From: DASUNP01 sp035249305
Lineage (GTDB): Bacteria > Acidobacteriota > Blastocatellia > UBA7656
Assembly: GCA_035249305.1 (NCBI GenBank)
Contig: DATFGQ010000056.1
Location: forward strand, 72,015 to 136,014
DNA length: 64,000 bases
Reading direction: 5' to 3'
This document shows, piece after piece, positions 24,013 to 33,119 of the stretch (positions within the stretch are counted from its first letter, which is position 1; every line of letters begins with the position of its first letter). Under the pieces are notes generated by a model that did no database searches, was not told where the DNA came from, and saw only the letters and a program-made list of their open reading frames with translations. Made by a program: the position numbers and the translations under genes.

Positions 24013-26277
24013 TTAAGAGGGCATCTCAAGCATCACCTCGGCGCGGCCCAGCATCACTTCGCGGCCGAAGTCTGTAAGGCTCACGGTCGGGTACGCGCCC
24101 TTGTCGACGCTGATGCAGTCGGCCTGGATCAACGCCTTGATGAAGAGAGTTATCTCGTCCTGCGTCATCTCTCGAAGCAGCCCGTAGGTCGAGAGCTTAT
24201 CGAGATCGTGGTCAAGCACCTGCTTCGCCGTCGAGCCGCGAAGCACCGCCGCGACAGTCCCCTTGCCGAACCTGCTCTTCAACCTCGCGACGCAGCTCAG
24301 TATCTTCACGACGACCAGCGCCTCTCCCTCGCTCAGCGCGCGCGCGGCCGCAGGGGTCGCGACCTCCCTCGCTTCGCTCTTCGAGGTGGCGCGTGCGGCC
24401 TCGGCCTTTTTCCTCAGATCGCTCCGCAATTCCCTGCCCGTCGGGGCCTGCTCGATGATGAATCGGTCTATCTGCGTCGCCTCGGCCATCTTTGACGCCG
24501 GAGCCGAGCGCCCTACGGTCAGAGTGCCGGAAGCAACCTTCGCATCCGTCCTTGCGCCGGCGATGGCGGAATCGGCATCGGGCGCGCAGTACGAGCAGGT
24601 CCCGCAGTTGGCCAGGTGCTTGCGGTCGCCAAAGTAATTCAGGATGAACCGGCGCAGGCAGCCCCTCTCTTTGTGATAGCAGTAATCGATCATACGGCGC
24701 AGCTTCCACTGCTCCGCGGCCGCGCGCGCGGCCAGCTCTTTCGTGTCTATCCTCAGAGCGCGGGCCGGCTCTTCGTCGAGCAGGCGGATGCCGCGGCCTT
24801 GAAACGCGGTGCGGCAATCGATCAGGCCGCGCTCCGCGAGCGACGCCATCCCTCGGCGGACCTGGCCTTCGTTTATGCCGAGCCCCGCGGCGATAACGCT
24901 CACGTCAAGCTCCGAAGGCTCTCGCTCGGTGACGTTTCGGTTGAAGACCAGATCGCGGACTATCGCGCCTTCGATCGAATCATCAGGGACGGCCCCGAGC
25001 GCCGTGTCGATGCCCGACTTGAGCGTCGCAAGCAGCACAGTGTCGGTCGTGCGGCCCCGCTCGATGTGGCCGGCCTTTTCAAGCAGCACGAGCGACGAAT
25101 AGACAGACATCTCGTTTTTGATCTTCAGCCGCTCGGCTATGTCGCGCGCAGTCTTTTCGGTCCGCCCTTCGCCCGCGCGCGCGACCTCGAAGTAGACGCG
25201 GCCGATCAGGTCGGGCGGCGGGTGCGACCCTTCGATGAAGAACTGTTGCGTGCGCGTGTCGGCGTAGTTGAACAGCATCACGCAGTCGGCGTCAAGGCCG
25301 TCGCGGCCCGCGCGGCCCACCTCCTGGTAGTAGGCTTCGATCGAGCCGGGCAGGTGAAAGTGCGCCACGAACCTGATGTCGGGCTTATCTATCCCCATGC
25401 CGAAAGCGTTCGTGGCGACTATGGCCTTCGAGTCGCCGCGCATGAAGCTCTCCTGCGCGCGCGTCCGCTCGCCTTCGTCCATCCCGCCGTGATACGCCTC
25501 TACGGAAAGCCCCGCGAGCTTCAGCTTCGCCGTCACCTGCTCGACGCTCTTGCGCGTCGCGGCGTAGATGATCCCCGAGCCCGTGGAGCGCTGTATCAGG
25601 TTCTTGAGCGTCGCGATCTTCTCCTTTTCAGTCCCGACGTGCAGGACGCGCAGCGCGAGGTTCGGGCGGTCGAACCCGGCAACGAAGACGCGCGGGTCGA
25701 CAAGGCCGAGCTGCTCGCTTATGTCGGCCCTGACCTGCGGCGTCGCGGTCGCCGTGAGCGCGATTACCTGAGGCGACCCCAAACGCTCGGCGGCCTCTTT
25801 CAGCCTCAGGTAGTCGGGACGGAAGTCATGCCCCCAGTGTGATATGCAATGCGCTTCGTCTATGGCGAAGAGCCGCACTTTCACTTCCGCGATCGTCTCG
25901 GTGAAAGCCTCGCTGCGGAAGCGTTCGGGCGCGATGTAGACGAGCTTATGCAACCCGCGGCGGATCTCGCTAAGCCGCCGGCTGACCTCGGAGTAACTCA
26001 GCGAGCTGTTGATAAAGGTGGTGGGGATGCCGCGCGAGGCAAGCTGGTCGACCTGATCTTTCATCAGGGCTATGAGAGGCGAGACGACAAGCGTTACGCC
26101 ATCGAGCATCAAAGCGGGCAGTTGAAAGCAGAGCGATTTACCACCGCCCGTAGGCATCACGACGACGGAGTTCTCCCCGTTGAGGACAGCTTCAATAACT
26201 TCGGCCTGCCCTTCACGAAAATCTGTGAAGCCGAAATGTTTGAGTAGGGCTTCGCGCGCCCTAGTGATGTCGCTCAC
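24013..26277 (-). CDS. recQ: ATP-dependent DNA helicase RecQ
   Basis: A 754-residue 3'-5' DNA helicase of superfamily 2 for recombination and fork repair. Motif I MPTGGGKSLCFQ (~41-52), DEAH box at 140-143 within the RecQ-specific AIDEAHCISHWGHDFRPDY, motif III ALTATAT, and motif VI EVGRAGRDGLDADCV are present. The RQC zinc-binding region follows (CYHKERGCLRRFILNYFG, then CGTCSYC). The C-terminal ~200 residues are longer and more variable than in E. coli RecQ; a canonical HRDC domain is not obvious and a winged-helix-like segment may replace it. The start is GTG with GAGGAA upstream. Confidence 0.95.
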   Translation of the reverse strand: MSDITRAREALLKHFGFTDFREGQAEVIEAVLNGENSVVVMPTGGGKSLCFQLPALMLDGVTLVVSPLIALMKDQVDQLASRGIPTTFINSSLSYSEVSRRLSEIRRGLHKLVYIAPERFRSEAFTETIAEVKVRLFAIDEAHCISHWGHDFRPDYLRLKEAAERLGSPQVIALTATATPQVRADISEQLGLVDPRVFVAGFDRPNLALRVLHVGTEKEKIATLKNLIQRSTGSGIIYAATRKSVEQVTAKLKLAGLSVEAYHGGMDEGERTRAQESFMRGDSKAIVATNAFGMGIDKPDIRFVAHFHLPGSIEAYYQEVGRAGRDGLDADCVMLFNYADTRTQQFFIEGSHPPPDLIGRVYFEVARAGEGRTEKTARDIAERLKIKNEMSVYSSLVLLEKAGHIERGRTTDTVLLATLKSGIDTALGAVPDDSIEGAIVRDLVFNRNVTEREPSELDVSVIAAGLGINEGQVRRGMASLAERGLIDCRTAFQGRGIRLLDEEPARALRIDTKELAARAAAEQWKLRRMIDYCYHKERGCLRRFILNYFGDRKHLANCGTCSYCAPDADSAIAGARTDAKVASGTLTVGRSAPASKMAEATQIDRFIIEQAPTGRELRSDLRKKAEAARATSKSEAREVATPAAARALSEGEALVVVKILSCVARLKSRFGKGTVAAVLRGSTAKQVLDHDLDKLSTYGLLREMTQDEITLFIKALIQADCISVDKGAYPTVSLTDFGREVMLGRAEVMLEMPS

Positions 26278-26419
26278 ACGGAATTCCTCACGTCTGTCAG
26301 AGATTGGGCGTGTGCTGAATCTGAGACCGTTAGCAATGAAAAGAATAGCACGGCGGTCCGAGCTTTCTCAAATTTACCGATCTGCGGGCGGTGTCCTAAA
26401 TACGTGTAGTTGAGCAAAA

Positions 26420-26517
26420 CTGTAGGGGCAGGGCTTGTCCCTGCCCGGATCGCGCGTCAGCGCGATGACGTCCGGCGCTTGCGCGCCGCCAGGCGGGGAC
26501 AAGCCCCGCCCCTACAG
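26420..26517. repeat. Intergenic hairpin repeat, CTGTAGGGGC family, copy 2
   Basis: It starts CTGTAGGGGCAGGG and ends GCCCCGCCCCTACAG, an inverted repeat of the whole element. Internal hairpins are GATCGCGCGTCAGCGCGATG and CGGCGCTTGCGCGCCG. It lies just past the M16-peptidase stop on the minus strand and upstream of recQ, and fills most of that gap. Confidence 0.85.
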
Positions 26518-26524
26518 CGTGATC

Positions 26525-28039
26525 TTATCTCTCAAACACCCTGTCTACGGGCACTATCTCGACCTCTTTCGGGTTGAAGGTGAGTTTGTAGCTCTCGATT
26601 ATCTTGTCCTCTTCAAGTATCTCTTTCGGCGGCGGCGCGGTGTAGCTTATCGGCGAAGGCTTCCCTTCAACCGCCGCCTGCCGAAACGCCTGCGCGTCTT
26701 TCGTGACGACGACTATCTGGACGTTATCGGCCTGGAGGTATTTCTTGATCGCGCGGTTAACGTCTTCGACCGTAAGCTTCGACAGCCGCTCGCGGACGTA
26801 ATCGGTGAACGTTGGTATGCCATAGAATCGGCTGTCGAGCGCGTAACCGAGCTGCGCGTCCTGAGTCTTCGTCAGCACGTTGACGTACTTTGTCAGAAAT
26901 TGCCTCGTCGCCTCGAAGTCTCCCTTCGATATTCCCTGATCGACCAGCTTCCTCAGCTCATAAAGCGCGGTCCTCAGCGCGAACAGCCCGTTCTTGGGCT
27001 CGACCGGGCGAATCCAGACCTGGAATATCTGCTGCTTGCGCGCCAGGTTCGGGTTGGGCGCGAACTGGAACATCCCGCGCGGGAAGTATTCGATGTAAGC
27101 GTAATCACCGTAATTCAGACCACGAATCTGTCGCAGCCGTTTGTAGAGGTAGCTGTTCGAGTTGCGGTGCTGCCCGAAATAGGATTCGACCACAAGCAGC
27201 GCGGGCCAATCGGGGTGCGATCGCGTGACGGGGATCGGGAAGCCGAACGAGATGGCAGTGCCGGGCGTGTTCTTCTCTATGATGGTCATCTCAAGCCCGC
27301 TTATCTTTTCGGGCTCGGGCAGGCTGACCGAGGCCGCCTTCCCCGCGGGCAACCGCGACGCGAAATCGGCTTTCACCTTCGCCTCGAACTCTTTCGAGTA
27401 GCCGCCCGCCATCCCCAGCACGAAGTTCTCCTGCGTGTAGTTCTCGCGGTAGAACTTCTTCACGTCGTCAAGGGTCAGCTTCTCAAGCGACGCGATGGTC
27501 CCGACGTTATGATGGCCGTAAGGGTGGTTCTCGTAGATCAGGTTGTAGAGCACCTCTTTGCCTAGCTCTTCGTCGTTGCTGCCGCGCAGGCTCACCTTCA
27601 AGAAGTTGATCATGTCTTCTTTCAACCTCGTGAAATCTTCCGCGCGCCAGCCGGGGTCCAGCATCATCTCCGAGACGAGCTTGTAATAGCTCTCCAGGTT
27701 GTCCGTGTGCGTCGTGCCCAAAAACACCGACACGTGCTTATCGACTTGCGAGCCGAAGACCGTGGCCATCGGGTACATCGCCTGGAGGATCTGATCGTAG
27801 CTGCGCGCGCGGCTGCCACCGTCCGATAGCATCGCGGCCGTCAAAACGGCCACGCCTTCTTTGCCCTTCGGGTCGAGGGCCGAGCCCACGTTGAACAAGA
27901 ATCGAAAACTGACCAGGGGCGAACTGTTAGGCATTAGTACCATCGGCAGCTTCGGCGATCCCTTTCCGGCCTGCGCCATCGCAAGCCCGGGCGTTATCAA
28001 TGACAGAACCAGAAACAGATTAACCCACTTGATACCCAT
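26525..28039 (-). CDS. M16 family peptidase-like protein, non-catalytic partner
   Basis: A 504-residue exported protein (signal peptide ~1-22, cut near AMAQA). Two M16/insulinase-like modules are visible. The zinc-binding HxxEH motif expected near residue ~65 is absent (the equivalent region reads GVAVLTAAMLSDGG). The GLNYGDYAYIEYFP segment in the second module fits the R/Y-containing half seen in partner subunits. Such proteins pair with an active subunit to form a heterodimeric clam-shell peptidase. It begins a single base after the stop codon of the active subunit (28041), so tight translational coupling and 1:1 assembly are likely. Confidence 0.88.
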   Translation of the reverse strand: MGIKWVNLFLVLSLITPGLAMAQAGKGSPKLPMVLMPNSSPLVSFRFLFNVGSALDPKGKEGVAVLTAAMLSDGGSRARSYDQILQAMYPMATVFGSQVDKHVSVFLGTTHTDNLESYYKLVSEMMLDPGWRAEDFTRLKEDMINFLKVSLRGSNDEELGKEVLYNLIYENHPYGHHNVGTIASLEKLTLDDVKKFYRENYTQENFVLGMAGGYSKEFEAKVKADFASRLPAGKAASVSLPEPEKISGLEMTIIEKNTPGTAISFGFPIPVTRSHPDWPALLVVESYFGQHRNSNSYLYKRLRQIRGLNYGDYAYIEYFPRGMFQFAPNPNLARKQQIFQVWIRPVEPKNGLFALRTALYELRKLVDQGISKGDFEATRQFLTKYVNVLTKTQDAQLGYALDSRFYGIPTFTDYVRERLSKLTVEDVNRAIKKYLQADNVQIVVVTKDAQAFRQAAVEGKPSPISYTAPPPKEILEEDKIIESYKLTFNPKEVEIVPVDRVFER

Positions 28040-28040
28040 T

Positions 28041-29378
28041 TTACATCTTCTCCTTGTTCGCCAGCGTGACTACGGTGCGGTGTTTTTCAACGAAGTACTT
28101 GCCCGCCATCTGCTGAATGTCTTCAGGGGTGATCGAGGCGTAAACGTCAAAGAGCTTGTTTATCGTCTCAGGCGTGCGGCGCAGCGCGACGTAGGGCGCG
28201 AGCGTCGCAGCGATCGCCTGCGAGTTGTCCATGGTCAGCGCGAACGTGTATTTGAGATTCGATTTCACGGCTTCGAGCTTCTCTTTCGACACCTCCGTCG
28301 TCTTGAACGAATCGAACGTCTTTATGATCTCCTGCCGGACGTAATCGATATCCTTCGGGTCTTTGACGCGCGCCATAACGGTCAACAGGTAAGGGTCAAC
28401 ATGGTCTTCGAATGCGGCGAACAGCGCGTCGACCTTCTGCTCCTTGATGACGAGCCGTTGGTATAGCTCTGAGTTTTGCGAAAAGCCCACGTTGCTGATC
28501 AGGTCCATCGAAGGCATGTCCTTCTGCTCGTCCGAGTAGGCAGGCCCCTTGTAAGCGACCGCGACCCACGGCAGCGTCGGCGAGGGCCAGTCGACGTGCG
28601 CCGTCAGCTCTTTGGTCTGCTCGGCCTCTTTCGGTATCGGGGGCTTGTACTCGCCGCGCGTCCACGCGCTCCAGTACTTCTTCGTCATCGCCAATGCGTC
28701 TTCGCGCTTCACGTCGCCCGTGATGATGATCGTCGTGTACTCGGGCCTGTAGTAACGGCGGAAGAACTCAAGGCTGTAGTCGTATTGGTTCGGCATGTTC
28801 TCCACGTCGCGCAGGAAGCCCATGGTCGTGTGCTTGTAGGTGTGCGACTGGTAGGCCGTGTCGCGAAGGACCTCGAAGAGCTTGTTGATGGGGTTCGTGG
28901 CGTTCTTGTTGTACTCGCCCAGAACGGCGCGCGTCTCCGTCTTGAAGAGCTCTTCGGGCACCTTCAGGTTCTGGAAGCGGTCGGCCTCGACCATCATTAT
29001 TCGGTCGAGGTCTTCCTTCGAGAACGTCGCGTGATAGACCGTGCGGTCGTCGCTGGTGTAGGCGTTCGTGTCTGCGCCGGCGTTCTTGAATATCTCGTTG
29101 TAGGCTTCGGCCGAATACTTCTCGGTGCCGCGGAACATCAGGTGCTCGAACAGGTGCGCGAACCCCGACTTCCCCGGCTCAACCTCGTTGCGCGAGCCCG
29201 TCTGGACGACGATGTAGAGCGAGACGAGGTTCGGGTAATCCGTAGGGACCGTGATTAACCTCAGCCCGTTCGGCAGATCATCTGTGCTGTATTTGTAAGG
29301 AAAAATCTTGTTTCCTCCCTGCGCCGCTGCCGGCAATGTCAAAGCTAAAAGGACAAAGATCGAAACTAAGCTTCTCAT
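28041..29378 (-). CDS. M16 family zinc peptidase, catalytic subunit
   Basis: A 445-residue exported protein (signal peptide ~1-19, AAAQ cut). The inverted zinc-binding motif HLFEH is at residues 75-79, followed ~70 residues later by the third-ligand region ETRAVLGEYNKN. These are the hallmarks of the pitrilysin/insulinase family, which degrades peptides inside a closed two-half chamber. The partner half is the next gene (26525-28039). In the periplasm the pair probably degrades signal or import-derived peptides; the substrate is unknown. Confidence 0.92.
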   Translation of the reverse strand: MRSLVSIFVLLALTLPAAAQGGNKIFPYKYSTDDLPNGLRLITVPTDYPNLVSLYIVVQTGSRNEVEPGKSGFAHLFEHLMFRGTEKYSAEAYNEIFKNAGADTNAYTSDDRTVYHATFSKEDLDRIMMVEADRFQNLKVPEELFKTETRAVLGEYNKNATNPINKLFEVLRDTAYQSHTYKHTTMGFLRDVENMPNQYDYSLEFFRRYYRPEYTTIIITGDVKREDALAMTKKYWSAWTRGEYKPPIPKEAEQTKELTAHVDWPSPTLPWVAVAYKGPAYSDEQKDMPSMDLISNVGFSQNSELYQRLVIKEQKVDALFAAFEDHVDPYLLTVMARVKDPKDIDYVRQEIIKTFDSFKTTEVSKEKLEAVKSNLKYTFALTMDNSQAIAATLAPYVALRRTPETINKLFDVYASITPEDIQQMAGKYFVEKHRTVVTLANKEKM

Positions 29379-29454
29379 GTCAATACCCCTCTGTTGTTCT
29401 TTATAAAATTATTGATTACCGTGTCGGGTGTTGGCAAGCTACAGAAGGTATTAG

Positions 29455-29510
29455 CCACGGAGGCACGGAGACACAGAGGGAATAATAATAATGCTCTGTG
29501 CCTCTGTGAC
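29455..29510. repeat. Inverted array of CACRGAGR octamers
   Basis: CACGGAGG CACGGAGA CACAGAGG on the left, then after a 14-bp A/T-rich spacer CTCTGTG CCTCTGTG on the right. Same architecture as the heptamer arrays but with an 8-bp unit. It lies between the M16 gene start (29378) and the stop codon of the membrane protein (29522). Confidence 0.8.
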
Positions 29511-29521
29511 AGATGATTGGC

Positions 29522-30640
29522 TTACCTTATGAGCGTAAAGTCAGGGTTGTTTTTCCGTCGCCAGATGAAGCCGTCAAGCACGTAATGCGTGATCTGCGGC
29601 AGCGCGAGCAGCGGCACGATCAATACTTTTAAGGACGCGACCGCCCAGCCGCCTCCAAAGAGATAATCGCGCTCGTGCCACACGGTCCGGTCCCACATCA
29701 TCTCTTCGGCATATGCCAGCGCCCAGAGTATCAGCAGAAACAACAGAGGCCCACGCGCGAACAATCGAAACTGGCCGCGCCCTTCTTGACGCGCGAGCCG
29801 CCCGCGCCCGTACCAGTAGATCAACGCAAGATAAGGGACGCCGTGAATGATGACGTTCGTCACCGTGAAGGCGTAATCAGAGTTGAACGCGACTATGCCG
29901 ACGTACCAGCACAGAGCGGTCGTCGCGACCACGATGTCTTTGCCGGGGTTGAGCAACCCTTTAGCCCCCCAGCGATAGATAGCATTAATAACGTAAGCCG
30001 CGAGCGCCGCCCAGTAAAACGGCTCGGCGACCTGGGCTACGATGACGGGCAACGAAGCGAAGTCTTTGGCGAGGAACCACCAGAACTGGCGCGGCAGGTG
30101 GGCGTGCCAGTAGACGAGCGGATAGACCGTAGCCGCGTAGACGGCTACCGTATCGATCCACTTACTCAAGCGGTCGCGCTCGCCCGCGCGCGCGCGATAA
30201 AGCGCGACCCACCCGTACTGCTGGCGAATGAAATGGAAGACGGCCAGGTAAGCGAGCGCGCGCCAGAAGACCAGCTCGCCTTCAGAATAGAGAGCTACGC
30301 CTAGCGCGTAACCGAGCACGGGCACTAGCGCGTAAAGCCAAGGTCTTCGCTTCAGCTCTTCCGAATCGAGGTAGACGCGAAACCCCGTAGCGTAGACGTG
30401 CGCCACGTCGATGAGCAGGACCGCGGGGACCCAGGCCCAATCCGGCGTGTCGTCGTAAAGCACACCCGTTTGCGCGCCTAACCATAAGGCGACGAGCGAT
30501 ACTAGCGCGCTGCCCAGAAATACGGAGAGATCGACGCGCCGCGAGAAGAGCCACTTTGCGCGCGATGTTGAAAGAGAATAAGCGATCTCGTCGCCCGGCC
30601 GGTATTTTGTATCGACTGCCCTTTGCATACTGCTCGTCAC
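29522..30640 (-). CDS. Polytopic membrane protein of unknown function
   Basis: A 372-residue protein with about eight to ten hydrophobic segments from ~35 to 355, including a DVAHVYATGFRVYLD segment, an FHFIRQQYGWVALYR segment and a C-terminal LPQITHYVLDGFIWRR segment with conserved-looking His residues. No known family is recognised by name; the conserved HFxRQxYG and HYxLDGxxW motifs suggest an enzyme active site within the membrane. The start is a GTG that overlaps the TGA of the upstream FAD oxidoreductase (GTGA), implying translational coupling; an ATG 12 bp later is the alternative. The likely partner is that oxidoreductase. Confidence 0.75.
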   Translation of the reverse strand: MTSSMQRAVDTKYRPGDEIAYSLSTSRAKWLFSRRVDLSVFLGSALVSLVALWLGAQTGVLYDDTPDWAWVPAVLLIDVAHVYATGFRVYLDSEELKRRPWLYALVPVLGYALGVALYSEGELVFWRALAYLAVFHFIRQQYGWVALYRARAGERDRLSKWIDTVAVYAATVYPLVYWHAHLPRQFWWFLAKDFASLPVIVAQVAEPFYWAALAAYVINAIYRWGAKGLLNPGKDIVVATTALCWYVGIVAFNSDYAFTVTNVIIHGVPYLALIYWYGRGRLARQEGRGQFRLFARGPLLFLLILWALAYAEEMMWDRTVWHERDYLFGGGWAVASLKVLIVPLLALPQITHYVLDGFIWRRKNNPDFTLIR

Positions 30641-32274
30641 GAGTTGCGCCCTCTGGAGCCGAGCACTTCGTCCGCGGCCCGGATGCCTTGATAAAATGCC
30701 TCTTCAAAAAGCGCGACGCCGCTCAGGTCCGAATGCGCGAAGTGGATTCCCCGATATGGCTGAGAAGCGCGCATTCGTGCGTCGCTCCAGATGAACCCTG
30801 GTCGCGGCCTTATCATAGCGTGCCCCCATCGCATGACATCAAGCCGCTCGACTTGCAACCGTATGTCCGGGTGAGCGCGCGTCAGGTCCGTGAGCGCCAC
30901 TTCGGCCCAGTCCGCCCACGTCGCTTCGAGCAGGCGTGAGCGGGCGGCTCGCGCGTCCGCGTCGCAGAGCGGGTAATAGTAAGTGAAGATGGTCGGCCCG
31001 CGATCGAGCCCGCGCTGATGCGTGGCGGCGACGTAGCCGAGAGACTGGCTCTCATAAATCACGTTGTCCCACGCGAGCGGGAAGCCTCGGTTTTGCGGCC
31101 TGTCCTTCAAAAAGAGATTGGCCACCATCCACGCGCCGTACTCAAACTCTCGGACGTGCGGCGGGGTGTTCTCGCGGTACGGGCGGATCAAGAAGCGCGT
31201 CAGGAAATGCGGCGCGGCAAAGATCACACGGTCCGCGTGAAAGCCGATCGCGCCCTGGCCTCCGTTGTCGAGGGCGATCACGTCGACGCCCGCGCGGCCC
31301 GCACGCTCGACCGGGATGACCTCTGAGGCGGCGAGTCCTAGCCGCACTCGATCTCGCGCCTTGTTGTAAAGATGGGCGACGAGCCGGCCGTTGCCTTCGG
31401 GCCAGGTGATGAGCGGGCGCGATTCATCGCCCGGCCGCGCGACTCGCGACGCGGAATAGAAGAGCCCCGCCCACGCGCCGGTCTGTTCGAGCGTCAGCCC
31501 GTAATCGTCGCGGCAGCCGTAGTCGATCAGCCATCTCAATCGCGGCGAACTCCAACCCTTCTGATTGAGGTAGTCGGCCATCGAAATCTTGTCCAGCGCC
31601 GTCACCTCCGCGTCGGTAGAGCATTCGGCAACCGGGATGGTGAAGGCGCGGCGGCCCCGCGCGTCGCGCCACGCGACCCAGCGGGCGATTTCGCGGTTGA
31701 AGGCGTCGAGCTGAGTGAGGTCGTCATCGCTCGCGCCTGCCCGCAGGTAGAGCCCCTCATGCCAGCGGCCACGGTAGAAGATTCGCTCTTCCGGGTCGCG
31801 GCAAAGGTATTGCTCGGCCACGACGGGCTGGCCGTCGGCGTCTGCGCCTTCCAGTATTCCCATCTCGTCGAGCAGAGAGATGAGCTCGCGATTCTCTTTC
31901 ATCGGCGCAGGGAGGTAATGCGCGCCCCAGGGGTAAGGGACTACGGCGGAGTCGCCGCTGCGCGCCGTCCCGCCCGGCTCGCGCTCAAGCTCAAGAAGGA
32001 CGAAATCGTTAAACCCGGCTTTCAACAATCGCCATGCAGCCGCAAGCCCCGCCACTCCGCCGCCGACTACGACGACACCTATCCGCTCCCAGCGGTCATC
32101 GGGGAGAGTGATATTAAGGCCGTTTCGCAGGCGATGGCCGATCGTGTCAGACGCGCCGACTATCTCGCCGGGCGGGAGAGGCGGCTGAGCGCGCGTGCCG
32201 CAAGCGGCGAGCGCGGCCGGAGCGCCCAACATCGCCGCGAGCACCTCGCGCCTTGTGAAGTTGTTTCCGCTCAT
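30637..32274 (-). CDS. Tat-exported lipoprotein, FAD-dependent amine-oxidase-type oxidoreductase
   Basis: A ~545-residue protein. The N-terminus carries a twin-arginine motif FTRREVL (Arg8-Arg9) and a lipobox LAAC with Cys25, so it is exported folded and lipid-anchored. The dinucleotide-binding motif VVVVGGGVAGLAAAW (~67-81) is followed by ELEREPGGTARSG, the amine-oxidase/phytoene-desaturase arrangement. A late EEAFYQGIRAADEVL segment is the FAD-closing motif. The substrate is unknown. The ATG at 32274 is chosen because it places the Tat signal at the N-terminus; the upstream in-frame sequence lies in a repeat. It is coupled to the following polytopic membrane protein. Confidence 0.85.
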   Translation of the reverse strand: MSGNNFTRREVLAAMLGAPAALAACGTRAQPPLPPGEIVGASDTIGHRLRNGLNITLPDDRWERIGVVVVGGGVAGLAAAWRLLKAGFNDFVLLELEREPGGTARSGDSAVVPYPWGAHYLPAPMKENRELISLLDEMGILEGADADGQPVVAEQYLCRDPEERIFYRGRWHEGLYLRAGASDDDLTQLDAFNREIARWVAWRDARGRRAFTIPVAECSTDAEVTALDKISMADYLNQKGWSSPRLRWLIDYGCRDDYGLTLEQTGAWAGLFYSASRVARPGDESRPLITWPEGNGRLVAHLYNKARDRVRLGLAASEVIPVERAGRAGVDVIALDNGGQGAIGFHADRVIFAAPHFLTRFLIRPYRENTPPHVREFEYGAWMVANLFLKDRPQNRGFPLAWDNVIYESQSLGYVAATHQRGLDRGPTIFTYYYPLCDADARAARSRLLEATWADWAEVALTDLTRAHPDIRLQVERLDVMRWGHAMIRPRPGFIWSDARMRASQPYRGIHFAHSDLSGVALFEEAFYQGIRAADEVLGSRGRNS

Positions 32275-32295
32275 CGATGAAACGAGAATCGCAGG

Positions 32296-32476
32296 AAGAG
32301 TCCCCGAAGGGGACAAATTCAATAGCCAGGGGCATCGCCCCTGGAGACTAATCACAGTTGTTTACAAGCCCTGAAAGGGCGCGATAAGAGTATCGCCCTT
32401 TCAGGGCTTCGTTTCGTATGTGTGCGCTACCCGGCGCGTTGCGCCGGGCTATTGAATAAAGCCCTTTCAGGGCTCT
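32296..32476. repeat. Intergenic repeat element, GCCCTGAAAGGGC family, copy B
   Basis: Modules in order: CCCCGAAGGGG, ATTCAATAGCCAGGGGC hairpin, AAGCCCTGAAAGGGCGCGATA stem with TATCGCCCTTTCAGGGCTT, CCCGGCGCGTTGCGCCGGG stem, ATTGAAT, and a final GCCCTTTCAGGGC. Same orientation as the copies at 14858 and 60374. It reaches to within ~20 bp of the FAD oxidoreductase start. Confidence 0.9.
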
Positions 32477-32529
32477 TAATCATACTTTGTTTAAGGCTAG
32501 AAGGAATTATTCTTAGGAACCTGCTCAGC

Positions 32530-33099
32530 CTATCTATTTGCCGGCCTCCGCGTGATGACGACGACCTCTTTGCCCCCGAAGGCGGTCTCGGCCACCGTCA
32601 CGCCGACGAACTCAAAGCCATCTTTGCCAGCCTCGGCCAGCTCCTTCTGCATCGTCCCCGTCCTTTGAGTCGCAAGCAGCTTGTACTCGTAGCGCGGCGG
32701 CTTCGCGTTCTTGTCCCGCTCTAAGATCACGACCACCTCGCGCCCGCCGAACGTGCTGCTGAAGACGCTCTGCCCCTTGTACTCGAAACCCTGGTCGCCC
32801 GCCTGCTGCAACTCCTTCTGCATCGTCGAAGTCTTGTTCGTAGCCAGGAGCTTGTACTCGTAAACCGAGCGGCTGTCGCCCGTGATCTTCGTCATGATCA
32901 CTACGACCTCTGAGCCGCCGAAAGCCGTATCGCCTCCCATCACGCCCGCGAACCTGTAGCCCTCTTCCGCCGCCTGGTTCATCTCCTTCTGCATGGTCGA
33001 GGTCTTGTTGGTTGCCAGCAATCGATAACCGTACTCCGGAGCTTGCCCGAGCGCGACGCCCACCAGACAGATCAACACGATCGATACTCGTAGAAGCAT
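32530..33099 (-). CDS. Secreted protein with three tandem ~48-residue repeats
   Basis: A 189-residue protein: signal peptide ~1-19, then three near-identical modules at about 24-71, 80-128 and 137-185. Each reads Y-x-Y-(K/R)-LLAT-x(3)-(T/S)-TMQKE, then a helix with (E/D)(E/Q/D)GF/Y, and ends with (T/S)(A/T)FGG-x-EVVVI. Modules like this resemble DUF4177-type small alpha/beta folds, here triplicated and exported. The function is unknown. The ATG at 33099 has an AAGGAGAA Shine-Dalgarno and gives the signal peptide; an earlier ATG does not. It is the last gene behind the polyamine-type operon, 20 bp past the spermidine synthase-like stop, so it may be part of that system. Confidence 0.8.
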   Translation of the reverse strand: MLLRVSIVLICLVGVALGQAPEYGYRLLATNKTSTMQKEMNQAAEEGYRFAGVMGGDTAFGGSEVVVIMTKITGDSRSVYEYKLLATNKTSTMQKELQQAGDQGFEYKGQSVFSSTFGGREVVVILERDKNAKPPRYEYKLLATQRTGTMQKELAEAGKDGFEFVGVTVAETAFGGKEVVVITRRPANR

Positions 33100-33119
33100 G
33101 ATCTTCTCCTTGAAACAGG

